Below are positions 27,975 to 34,992 of a stretch of 64,000 bases of DNA, piece by piece. Positions within the stretch are counted from its first letter, which is position 1, and every line of letters begins with the position of its first letter. The position numbers and the translations under genes were made by a program. The notes beneath the pieces are model-generated. The model was not told the origin of the DNA and did not search any database. It saw only the letters and a list, made by a program, of their open reading frames with translations. The stretch lies in assembly GCF_002871945.2 (NCBI RefSeq), contig NZ_CP126963.1:744001-808000 (forward strand). Direction: 5' to 3'. This DNA comes from Gleimia hominis. Its GTDB lineage: Bacteria > Actinomycetota > Actinomycetes > Actinomycetales > Actinomycetaceae.

Positions 27975-27978
27975 GCCA

Positions 27979-28596
27979 TCACCGCGCTTGGAGCTGCTGG
28001 TAGACCACTACGGTGCGGTGGAAAACAGTTATGGCGGTGGCAATCGCCAGCCACGTCATCGCAATCACAACGAGCCACATGGACAGGCCGAACCCGGTGA
28101 GCCCAGCGGCAACGAGGGCAATTACGAGCCGGTCTGTGCGCTCGGCAATCCCCACGGACGCGTGCGCCCCCTCGGCTTCGGCACGGGCTTTCGCATACGG
28201 CACCGTTGCGACCCCCACCATGGTGATGAGCCCTGCAATCAGCAGCCACGTGCGCATCCACCCGGCCGGCAGGTTAGTGAAAGAGAACACGAGGGCACCG
28301 AACACAGCGCCGTCCCCCACGCGGTCCAAGGTGGCATCCAGGTACGCACCAAAGTGTGAGGATTCGCCAGTAAGCCGCGCAATCGTCCCGTCGAGAGAGT
28401 CGGCGAATAACACGACTCCCAATGCGATCGCTCCGGCCGCCCAGTATCCGGGAGCCAGCAGCGCGGCAGATAGGATCACGGTCAACGTTGTGCCAGCAAT
28501 GGTGACGTGGTTAGCACGCACCCCCATGCGGGCGAGTGCTCGTGCAGGCGCGGTGAAAACTCGTTTCGCTAAACCCCGGCCGTGTGTTCCCAGCAT
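27979..28596 (-). CDS. pgsA: CDP-alcohol phosphatidyltransferase (phosphatidylinositol-phosphate synthase)
   Basis: Membrane enzyme joining CDP-diacylglycerol to inositol-1-phosphate, the first step to phosphatidylinositol in actinobacteria. 205 residues with several membrane spans. The family signature D-x2-DG-x2-AR-x8-G-x3-D-x3-D is complete (DSLDGTIAR, then GAYLDATLD). The inositol-phosphate specificity is inferred from its position before PatA and PimA. Its ATG directly follows the HIT gene's stop codon. Confidence 0.92.
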   Translation of the reverse strand: MLGTHGRGLAKRVFTAPARALARMGVRANHVTIAGTTLTVILSAALLAPGYWAAGAIALGVVLFADSLDGTIARLTGESSHFGAYLDATLDRVGDGAVFGALVFSFTNLPAGWMRTWLLIAGLITMVGVATVPYAKARAEAEGAHASVGIAERTDRLVIALVAAGLTGFGLSMWLVVIAMTWLAIATAITVFHRTVVVYQQLQAR

Positions 28597-29145
28597 CTAT
28601 TTGGCTTCCTCTTTCCAAGCGGCCGCCAGGCGTGCTCGCGCGTCAGCAAGTAGTTCTGGCACCGCTTTCGTCTGCCCGATAATAGGCAGGAAGTTCGCGT
28701 CACCAGCCCACCGGGGAACCACGTGTTGATGCAGGTGAGCGGCGATTCCCGCGCCCGCAACGCTGCCCTGGTTCATCCCCAGGTTGAATCCCTGGGGGTT
28801 GGCGCTTCGCCGTAGTACCCGCATGGCCTGGGCGGTTAACTCCCCGATTTCGACGCGTTCTTCACCTGTGATATCCGTGTAGTCCGACACGTGACGGTAG
28901 GGGCAGATCAACACGTGACCCGCGTTGTATGGGAACAAGTTCATAATTACGAACGCCCGCTCGCCCCGGAACACAATCAGGGATTCTTCGTCCGCCAGGT
29001 TCGGAGCCGCACAGAACGGGCAGTCCGCAGCATCTTTAGAGGCAGGTTTCGCTTCTCCCCCAATGTAGGCCGCGCGATGCGGGGTCCAAAGTCTTTGGAA
29101 GCAGTCGGGTACGCCCGCGAAATCTTCGAAACTTTCCGTTTGCAT
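28597..29145 (-). CDS. HIT domain protein (Ap4A phosphorylase-like)
   Basis: 182-residue HIT-family protein with the histidine triad HLHQHVVPRW and the preceding NQGSVAGAGIAAHLH. Two pairs of cysteines or histidines near the N-terminus (CPFCA) may bind metal. The mycobacterial gene in the same place (Rv2613c, from memory) has been described as a diadenosine tetraphosphate phosphorylase. It overlaps the thrS stop codon by one base (TAATG), which suggests coupling to thrS, a source of Ap4A. Confidence 0.9.
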   Translation of the reverse strand: MQTESFEDFAGVPDCFQRLWTPHRAAYIGGEAKPASKDAADCPFCAAPNLADEESLIVFRGERAFVIMNLFPYNAGHVLICPYRHVSDYTDITGEERVEIGELTAQAMRVLRRSANPQGFNLGMNQGSVAGAGIAAHLHQHVVPRWAGDANFLPIIGQTKAVPELLADARARLAAAWKEEAK

Positions 29146-31148
29146 TACCGATCGTTACTCCGCGTCTGGATTGCCTGCACGATCCGCTGCACGGCCTCGT
29201 CGATCGGCACTTGGTTTTGCTGTGAGCCGTCCCGCAGACGGAATGAAACCGCTTGCGCTTCCTCGTCGTCTCCACCCACGATTAGGGTGAATGGAATCTT
29301 TTCTTTCGTTGCATTGCGGATCTTCTTACCGAACCGGTCGTCGGACTCGTCTACTTCCACGCGAACCCCCTGGGCGCGCAAGCGGTCAGCAACTTTCTGC
29401 GCGTAGTTAGTGAATACGTCCGCAACCGGAACTAGGCGTGCTTGCACGGGCGCAAGCCATGCGGGGAACGCCCCCGCGTAGTGTTCAGTTAGCACGGCGA
29501 AGAAACGTTCGATCGAGCCGAAGAGGGCGCGGTGGATCATGACGGGCCGCTGCCTGGAACCATCCGCCGCAGTGTACTCTAGTTCGAATCGCTCCGGCAG
29601 ATTAAAGTCCAGTTGGATCGTGGACATTTGCCACGTGCGCCCGATCGCGTCTTTAGCTTGCACCGAGATTTTCGGCCCGTAGAAAGCGGCCCCACCCGGG
29701 TCAGCCACCAGATCTAGCCCCGAGGCAGTGGCCACGTCCTGCAGGGTGCGTGTCGCTTCTTCCCACACGTCGTCCCCACCCACGAACTTGTCTGGGTTCT
29801 TCGTGGACAGTTCCAGGTAGAAGTCGTTCAGCCCGTAGTCTTTCAGCAGGTCGAGCACGAACTGCAGCAGCGACGTGAGTTCGTCTTTCATCTGCTCGCG
29901 CGTGCAGTAGATGTGCGCGTCGTCTTGAGTGAAGCCCCGTCCGCGCGCCAAGCCGTGCACGACCCCGGATTTTTCGTAGCGGTAAACCGTTCCGAACTCG
30001 AATAGCCGCAGCGGTAGTTCCCGGTATGACCGCCCTTTGGATGCAAAAATCAGGTTGTGCATGGGGCAGTTCATGGGCTTGAGGTAGTAGTCCTGCCCCG
30101 CGTGTTTCACGTGCCCGTCTTCAGCTAGTTCCTCATCGACTCTGATCGCGGGGAACATACCGTCTTTGTACCAGCTGAGGTGCCCAGACTTTTCAAACAG
30201 CTGTGCTTTAGTGATGTGCGGGGTGTACACGAAGTCGTATCCGGCTTCGATGTGGCGCCGCCGCGAGTACTCTTCCATTTCCATGCGGACGATCCCACCT
30301 TTGGGATGGAACACCGCTAGGCCGGAGCCGATTTCTGTGGGGAACGAGAATAGGTCCAGTTCGTTCCCAAGCTTGCGGTGGTCGCGTTTCGCAGCTTCTT
30401 CCATCCGCGTTTGGTACGCGCGCAGTTCTTCTTTGCTGGGCCAAGCTGTGCCGTACACGCGTTGAAGTTGGTCGTTTGCTTGGTCGCCAAGCCAGTAGGC
30501 TGCTGAGGTTCTGGTGAGAGCAAAGCCGTTGCCAAGTATCTTCGTGGTGGGCACGTGAGGGCCGCGGCACAGGTCACTCCAGGCAACGTCACCGTTTCGG
30601 CGCACGTTGTCGTACATCGTTAGTTCCCCGGCGCCCACTTCAACGGACGCGCCTTCCCCTAGTTCTTCGGACTGCCCTTTGGAACCCACGAGGTGCAGCT
30701 TGTAGGGCTGGTCCGCCAGTTCTTCTTGCGCCTGCGCTTCGGTGACTACGCGGCGACGAAACGTTTGTCCTTCTTTCACGATGCGTTTCATGATCTTTTC
30801 AATTCTCTTCAGATCTTGCGGAGTGAAGGGTTCGACGTTACCGAAGTCGTAGTAGAAACCGTCGGTTACCGGCGGTCCGATTCCGAGGTTCACCTCTGGG
30901 TTAAGTTCCTGCACTGCCTGCGCCATCACGTGCGTGCATGAGTGTCGTAAGATTGCGAGGCCTTCTTCGGACCCGATGGTGATAGCTTCAATCTGTTGGC
31001 CGGGCGCGATTGTTTCCGCGAGGTCTTTGGCCTGGCCATCTACTCGCATCGCCACTACGTCGCGGCGGCCTTGGTAGTGGTCCAGCCCCGTTGTGCCGGG
31101 TTCGACCTGGACGGGGTCGCCATCTATTACGGCAGTGTCTTGCGCCAC
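29145..31148 (-). CDS. thrS: Threonine-tRNA ligase
   Basis: Class II synthetase for tRNA-Thr, 667 residues from a GTG behind AAGGAG. A diverged TGS domain (1-60) precedes the editing domain with [13 protein letters not shown] (H-x3-H) and CRGPHVPTT. The catalytic core shows the zinc ligands in MNCPMHN, DDAHIYC and [13 protein letters not shown], and motif 2 in [14 protein letters not shown]. It leads the lipid operon thrS-HIT-pgsA-patA-pimA, as in mycobacteria. No T-box-like leader was seen in the 195-bp upstream region. Confidence 0.97.
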   Translation of the reverse strand: MAQDTAVIDGDPVQVEPGTTGLDHYQGRRDVVAMRVDGQAKDLAETIAPGQQIEAITIGSEEGLAILRHSCTHVMAQAVQELNPEVNLGIGPPVTDGFYYDFGNVEPFTPQDLKRIEKIMKRIVKEGQTFRRRVVTEAQAQEELADQPYKLHLVGSKGQSEELGEGASVEVGAGELTMYDNVRRNGDVAWSDLCRGPHVPTTKILGNGFALTRTSAAYWLGDQANDQLQRVYGTAWPSKEELRAYQTRMEEAAKRDHRKLGNELDLFSFPTEIGSGLAVFHPKGGIVRMEMEEYSRRRHIEAGYDFVYTPHITKAQLFEKSGHLSWYKDGMFPAIRVDEELAEDGHVKHAGQDYYLKPMNCPMHNLIFASKGRSYRELPLRLFEFGTVYRYEKSGVVHGLARGRGFTQDDAHIYCTREQMKDELTSLLQFVLDLLKDYGLNDFYLELSTKNPDKFVGGDDVWEEATRTLQDVATASGLDLVADPGGAAFYGPKISVQAKDAIGRTWQMSTIQLDFNLPERFELEYTAADGSRQRPVMIHRALFGSIERFFAVLTEHYAGAFPAWLAPVQARLVPVADVFTNYAQKVADRLRAQGVRVEVDESDDRFGKKIRNATKEKIPFTLIVGGDDEEAQAVSFRLRDGSQQNQVPIDEAVQRIVQAIQTRSNDR

Positions 31149-31251
31149 TGGATCTCCTTAAGTGTTAACGTACCTGCATTCTCAAACAGATCCTAGTTTA
31201 CGCGGTTCGTGTCGGGGATAAAACGCGGCTCCCCCGGATGGTACCCCCGCC

Positions 31252-31366
31252 CTAGTTTCTGATGCTCACTAACGCAAGTTTTTGATCCTCCCATCCCCTC
31301 GTTCCCGATGCTCATTAACGCGAGTTTCTGATGCTCACACACCCTAGTTTCTGATGCTCACTAACG
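31252..31366. repeat. 23-bp tandem repeat, five units, overlapping the end of femX
   Basis: Five units start at 31252, 31275, 31298, 31321 and 31344. Units 1 and 5 are identical (CTAGTTTCTGATGCTCACTA plus ACG), units 3 and 4 differ at a few positions, and unit 2 is the most diverged. Unit 5 is the last 23 bp of the femX coding sequence with its TAG stop. Each unit has a TGA-TGC-TCA core. The rest of the thrS-femX gap shows no other feature. Confidence 0.88.
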
Positions 31367-32402
31367 CACGCTTTGCCCGCGCTGCTGCACGCAGCGCCAG
31401 GTACACCGGAGTGTTCACCGGTACTTCCCACGCCCCATCCACTTCCGTTTCATGGCGTGCGAACCTGCGTTTGTACTGCCCGACGGTGAACAGTTCCGGG
31501 ACCCTCATTGAGTCGACTCCCATGAGGTCAAACGTTACGTAGCCTTCCTTGCCGAGCTGGTGGCCAATCCACAGATCTAAGTATTCTGCCGCACTAATTT
31601 TGCGCGCCGCAGCCGAGTGGGCGCCGTAGTACGCCCACGCGCAGTCCCCATTCATAACCACCAGGGTCCACGCGGCGACCCGCCCTTCGATTTCTATGCC
31701 GTACAGGCGCGCGTGCTTCGACCCTAGGGTGCGCAACATGTTCCAGTACACGTGCGGTGGGTGCACGCCAAATCCGTCGCGGTTAGCGGTTTCTACCAGG
31801 ACGTCGTAAACCTCTTTGAACTTCGCTTGCGTGCATTGAGTCAGATCGACTGTTCGCGCAGCTGGGGTTGCTCGCATTTTTCGGATTGCGCGGCGGAATC
31901 GTTTTCGAGCAGACGCGGTGAGTTCACCCATAATTTGGTCCCACTGCCCACCCATGGTTTTCATTTTCACAGTGTGGTCGTAGGGCACGGATTGGACTAG
32001 GTCGTACGTGTCTTTACTGCTGTATCGGGCGTGGAGGCGGATGAATACGATTGTTTTGTCGCGTTTGCGCGTTTCGGCAATCAAGGCTTTTCGCAGTGTC
32101 CGTTCGATGTCGGGCGATTGCCGTCTAAGCCACACGGGCCCACGTTTTGCCCACAAAAAACGCACGCCCCGCAGTTCAAAAACGGTAAAAGACATGAGCG
32201 CAGCACACCGGTTATCGACGTAGAACGCGTATTTCCCAAAGTTTTCTCGGTCATAAACGCGGTCGAATCGGTCCCAGTGCTCAGTTTGTTCTATCGGCAG
32301 TGTAAGTCCTTCTTCACGGGCGATTTTAGCCAGCGTCTCACCGCTTATTTGTTCTAGCTTAGTTTCCAATAGAGCCTCGCTCACGACTTTCCGTACCCCC
32401 AC
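31344..32402 (-). CDS. FemX-type peptidoglycan bridge aminoacyltransferase (GNAT fold)
   Basis: 352-residue FemABX-family protein that transfers an amino acid from charged tRNA to lipid II to build the peptide cross-bridge. It resembles the family in EHWDRFDRVYDRENF near the start, LWAKRGPVW, TVKMKTMGGQWDQIM, FRRAIRKM and the C-terminal GYVTFDLMGVD. The start is uncertain: GTG at 32402 or another in-frame GTG at 32384. The last residues (LVSIRN) are encoded by a 23-bp unit repeated five times downstream, and two further minisatellites lie upstream. The donor amino acid is unknown. Confidence 0.87.
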   Translation of the reverse strand: MGVRKVVSEALLETKLEQISGETLAKIAREEGLTLPIEQTEHWDRFDRVYDRENFGKYAFYVDNRCAALMSFTVFELRGVRFLWAKRGPVWLRRQSPDIERTLRKALIAETRKRDKTIVFIRLHARYSSKDTYDLVQSVPYDHTVKMKTMGGQWDQIMGELTASARKRFRRAIRKMRATPAARTVDLTQCTQAKFKEVYDVLVETANRDGFGVHPPHVYWNMLRTLGSKHARLYGIEIEGRVAAWTLVVMNGDCAWAYYGAHSAAARKISAAEYLDLWIGHQLGKEGYVTFDLMGVDSMRVPELFTVGQYKRRFARHETEVDGAWEVPVNTPVYLALRAAARAKRALVSIRN

Positions 32403-32417
32403 AGCCCGTTAGAACCC

Positions 32418-32465
32418 GAAGAGTCCCAAACCTGAAGAATCCCAACTCCAAAGAGTCGCCAGGCC
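32418..32465. repeat. 16-bp tandem repeat, three units, upstream of femX
   Basis: Units start at 32418 (GAAGAGTCCCAAACCT), 32434 (GAAGAATCCCAACTCC) and 32450 (AAAGAGTCGCCAGGCC). They lie in the 256-bp gap between femX and the tRNA cluster, within the presumed femX promoter region. Confidence 0.65.
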
Positions 32466-32487
32466 CCAGGAGCTTCTAACTCCGCAG

Positions 32488-32565
32488 TCCCATCACAGGA
32501 AAGAATCAAGCGTTCCCATCACAGGAAAGAATCAAGCATTCCCATCAAGGGAGAGCATTCACAGG
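32488..32565. repeat. 26-bp tandem repeat, two full units and a degenerate third
   Basis: Units start at 32488, 32514 and 32540. The first two share TCCCATCACAGGAAAGAATC and the following bases almost exactly; the third keeps TCCCATCA and then diverges. The array occupies the middle of the femX-tRNA gap. Confidence 0.75.
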
Positions 32566-32620
32566 AGAAATTAACAACAGCATTATTCTAATCAGAAAAC
32601 CCAAGCGGCTATGCGCCTAA

Positions 32621-32653
32621 TAAAAAGTCCCGTCGGACGTTAATCCGACGGGG
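32621..32653 (-). terminator. Rho-independent terminator of the tRNA cluster
   Basis: A perfect 9-bp stem (629-637 with 644-652 of the 32 kb block; CCCGTCGGA/TCCGACGGG) with a 6-nt loop is followed on the minus strand by ACTTTTTA. It lies just past tRNA-Val(CAC), the last gene of the cluster. Confidence 0.88.
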
Positions 32654-32658
32654 CACTC

Positions 32659-32733
32659 TGGTGGGCGATACTGGTTTCGAACCAGTGACCTCTTCCGTGT
32701 GAAGGAAGCGCGCTACCCCTGCGCCAATCGCCC
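32659..32733 (-). tRNA. tRNA-Val (anticodon CAC)
   Basis: Complete cloverleaf. Acceptor arms GGGCGAT and ATCGCCC pair, the anticodon loop TTCACAC gives CAC (reads GUG), and the T arm contains GGTTTCGAACC. The 3' CCA is encoded, unlike in the other four tRNAs here. Last gene of the cluster. Confidence 0.95.
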
Positions 32734-32734
32734 G

Positions 32735-32805
32735 AGGTGGGTACCGGATTCGAACCGGTGTATACGGCTTTGCAGGCCGCTGCCTCGCCTCTCGGCCAAC
32801 CCACC
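32735..32805 (-). tRNA. tRNA-Cys (anticodon GCA)
   Basis: Acceptor arms GGTGGGT and ACCCACC pair, the anticodon loop CTGCAAA gives GCA, and the discriminator base is U, the cysteine identity element. CCA is not encoded. About 1 bp separates it from the preceding tRNA-Val. Confidence 0.95.
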
Positions 32806-32834
32806 CGAGGTTATGTCACCCCGGAGGTGACCGG

Positions 32835-32907
32835 AGCGGATGACGGGACTCGAACCCGCGACCCTCACCTTGGCAAGGTGATGCTCTACCAACTGAGCCA
32901 CATCCGC
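32835..32907 (-). tRNA. tRNA-Gly (anticodon GCC), copy 2
   Basis: 73 nt with acceptor arms GCGGATG and CATCCGC, anticodon loop TTGCCAA giving GCC, and a standard T arm. The sequence is identical to the copy at 33064-33136. CCA is not encoded. Confidence 0.95.
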
Positions 32908-32990
32908 GTTTGCGTTACTGTAACTGCGAAAGCAACTGTAACACATGCACGTTATGCATTTTTCAGAACCTATCGTAACAACAGATTCGG

Positions 32991-33062
32991 TGGGCGATAC
33001 TGGGATCGAACCAGTGACCTCTTCCGTGTCAGGGAAGCGCGCTCCCGCTGCGCCAATCGCCC
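32991..33062 (-). tRNA. tRNA-Val (anticodon GAC)
   Basis: 72 nt with acceptor arms GGGCGAT and ATCGCCC, and anticodon loop CTGACAC giving GAC (reads GUC/GUU). It shares its acceptor stem and much of its body with tRNA-Val(CAC) at 32659. CCA is not encoded. Confidence 0.95.
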
Positions 33063-33063
33063 G

Positions 33064-33136
33064 AGCGGATGACGGGACTCGAACCCGCGACCCTCACCTT
33101 GGCAAGGTGATGCTCTACCAACTGAGCCACATCCGC
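33064..33136 (-). tRNA. tRNA-Gly (anticodon GCC), copy 1
   Basis: 73 nt, identical to the copy at 32835-32907. It is the first gene of the cluster Gly-Val-Gly-Cys-Val and lies 1 bp from tRNA-Val(GAC). CCA is not encoded. Confidence 0.95.
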
Positions 33137-33140
33137 AAAT

Positions 33141-33164
33141 AAAACGCGCCGCTTAGCAGCGCGT
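33141..33164 (-). terminator. Terminator-like hairpin in the tRNA leader
   Basis: On the minus strand ACGCGC...GCGCGT forms a 6-bp stem, one mismatch, 2 more pairs and a 3-nt loop, followed by TTTTATTT. It sits between the promoter at 33170-33198 and the first tRNA, starting at the predicted transcription start. Confidence 0.5.
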
Positions 33165-33169
33165 AGAAA

Positions 33170-33198
33170 ACTTTACTTGAGAAAAGTCCGTTTGGCAA
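33170..33198 (-). promoter_or_regulatory. Promoter of the tRNA cluster
   Basis: On the minus strand TTGCCA (33198-33193) and TAAAGT (33175-33170) are separated by exactly 17 bp, a good sigma-A-type promoter. The predicted start is near 33163. Confidence 0.6.
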
Positions 33199-33247
33199 AA
33201 CTGAGCAGCTACACTCGAGGTTGGTGCCAATCTAAAAGGAAGTGACG

Positions 33248-34159
33248 ATGGTAACTAATGTCCTGCTGGTGGTCACCGGTTTTATTCTCGGAGCCGCGTG
33301 CACGCTCGGGGTCAACCGCCTATTTTCTTCGATAATAGCGAGCCCGACACTGCCTCCTAACCGCCGACGCACAAGTAGCCTCCACCGCAGCAACCACACC
33401 CCTGCACAGTTAGATAATTCACAGATTCTAACCCACGAGATCCGCACCCCGCTCGCACTCATCCAAGGATCATTAGAGTTAATCGCCAGTAACTCATCTA
33501 ACTTCTCCGAAAAACAACGGCAGTTGTGGCACACCGTTGACGACAACGTGTCGCGCATCAGCGCCATGGCGGAAGACTTCCTAACGAACCAGCGCCTCCA
33601 ATCAAAGAACTTCCAAATCCAAACCCAGCCACTGGATTTGCGCCAACTCGTGCGGGCAAGCGCAAACGAACTGCGGTTAATCACGGACACCCCCATTGAA
33701 GTGACGGACCCCGGGCAGGCACTCACAATCCGCGCCGACAAAGCACTTTTGCGGCAACTGGTTTGGAACCTTCTTAACAACGCGGTCCGCCACAGTGGGG
33801 GCGCCCCCGTAACAGTGCGCACTTACCCGTCACCAACGCATGCGATCATTGAAGTCGCAGACCAGGGGGCGGGCATGACCCCGCATGAACGCGAACTAAT
33901 CGTCGTCCCGTTTGTGCGCGTAGACCCAGTTACCGACGCTAGCGCTACCAGCACCACTAGCTCCTTCACGTCTTCCCCGCAGGGGACCGCGCGCTACATC
34001 ACTCGCGCCGGCTACGGTTTAGGTATGAGCATCGTCCAGTTGATCGTTGAACGCCACGGCGGGCAGCTGCGCATAGACACACTCACCGGCCGCGGGACCC
34101 TCATGCAAATACTTCTCCCCCGCAATCCCTCTAATAGGAGGCGCTGGTGGAACCGCTAG
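33248..34159 (+). CDS. Sensor histidine kinase with minimal sensor region
   Basis: Membrane-bound kinase, 303 residues from the ATG at 33248, which is well spaced after AAAAGGA. A single N-terminal hydrophobic segment (VLLVVTGFILGAACTLGV) is followed almost directly by the H box THEIRTPLALIQG, so there is no periplasmic sensor domain. The ATPase domain has N box WNLLNNAVRHSGG, G1 DQGAGM and G2 AGYGLGMSIVQLIV. The ATP lid holds an extra Ser/Thr-rich stretch (ASATSTTSSFTSS). Its 3' end overlaps the response regulator by 13 bp. The signal is unknown; a transporter such as the neighbouring glpT might supply it. Confidence 0.9.
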   Translation: MVTNVLLVVTGFILGAACTLGVNRLFSSIIASPTLPPNRRRTSSLHRSNHTPAQLDNSQILTHEIRTPLALIQGSLELIASNSSNFSEKQRQLWHTVDDNVSRISAMAEDFLTNQRLQSKNFQIQTQPLDLRQLVRASANELRLITDTPIEVTDPGQALTIRADKALLRQLVWNLLNNAVRHSGGAPVTVRTYPSPTHAIIEVADQGAGMTPHERELIVVPFVRVDPVTDASATSTTSSFTSSPQGTARYITRAGYGLGMSIVQLIVERHGGQLRIDTLTGRGTLMQILLPRNPSNRRRWWNR

Positions 34160-34842
34160 CACTCGTGGTGGACGATGAAATTCAAATCCGGCAAATCGTC
34201 ACGTTCGCCCTCTCCACCGAAGGCATCACCAGCCTCGAAGCAACAGACGGGCACAATGCGTGGCTTGAGTTTCGCAGGCACGCATTCAACCTCGTGATCC
34301 TAGACCTCATGCTGCCGGACATTTCAGGAATCACCCTGTGCAAACGCATGCGGGCACAAGCCCCCGTGCCAATCCTCATGCTGACCGCCCTGGGGGAATC
34401 GACAGACCGGATCATCGGTCTAGAAGCCGGAGCGGACGACTACCTGGTGAAACCCTTCTCCCCACGCGAACTAGCGCTACGCGCCCGCAAACTACTTGCC
34501 CGAAACCAAGATCCGGCAGCTGCGGCACATGAACTCACAATGGGAAACCTGCGCATAGCCCCCGGGTCTACCGCGTGGGTGGGCAGCACCCGCCTGGCTT
34601 TAAGCGAAACTGAAACCCGCCTCCTCGCAGCCCTCATGCGCCGTGGTGGCGAACTGGTTAGCGTGCGCGAACTCATCAACGAAGTGTGGAACACCACCGC
34701 GCACTACGGGGGTCGGAACATGGTCAAAACCACGGTTTACCGCCTGCGCAAAAAACTCACCGACGCAGCCGTGGATGCGCACATCGTGGCCGTGCGTAAC
34801 CGTGGATACGCCCTGGTAGCGGGTACAGAGCCGGGCCGGTAA
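34147..34842 (+). CDS. OmpR/PhoB-family response regulator
   Basis: 231-residue DNA-binding regulator. The receiver domain (about 1-115) has the acidic pair VDDE, phospho-acceptor VILDLMLPD, the threonine in MLTALGE and LVKPFSP. A winged-helix DNA-binding domain follows (about 135-228) with RLALSETETRLLAAL and VKTTVYRLRKKL. The GTG start lies behind AATAGGAGG and overlaps the kinase gene. A likely target is the dyad region before the next gene. Confidence 0.93.
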   Translation: MEPLALVVDDEIQIRQIVTFALSTEGITSLEATDGHNAWLEFRRHAFNLVILDLMLPDISGITLCKRMRAQAPVPILMLTALGESTDRIIGLEAGADDYLVKPFSPRELALRARKLLARNQDPAAAAHELTMGNLRIAPGSTAWVGSTRLALSETETRLLAALMRRGGELVSVRELINEVWNTTAHYGGRNMVKTTVYRLRKKLTDAAVDAHIVAVRNRGYALVAGTEPGR

Positions 34843-34883
34843 CCACCACCCGCCCCTCAAGCTATATTCAGGGCGGCATACGT

Positions 34884-34913
34884 TTGGTAACAGGGCTGTT
34901 ACCAACTGTTACC
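34884..34913 (+). promoter_or_regulatory. Operator-like dyad with an extra half-site upstream of glpT
   Basis: TTGGTAACA and TGTTACCAA form a perfect 9-bp inverted repeat around 4 nt (34884-34905). A second TGTTACC starts 10 bp after the one in the right arm (34897 and 34907), giving a direct repeat as well. TATATT at 34863 could be the -10 of the promoter it controls. Confidence 0.55.
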
Positions 34914-34949
34914 GTCCCAGCGGACCTGGGCGGCGCGCGTATACCAGAG

Positions 34950-34970
34950 TGTGAATGTAAACCATTCACA
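34950..34970 (+). promoter_or_regulatory. Second dyad upstream of glpT
   Basis: TGTGAATG and CATTCACA form an 8-bp inverted repeat around a 5-nt centre, ending 10 bp before the glpT Shine-Dalgarno. It could be a second operator or an mRNA hairpin. Confidence 0.45.
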
Positions 34971-34992
34971 TTATTCGCACAAAGGAGTTCGC

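Noticed and set aside
31252..31366. CRISPR array or plasmid-type iterons
   Set aside because: The units are directly adjacent with no spacers, no cas or rep gene is nearby, and the last unit is coding sequence.
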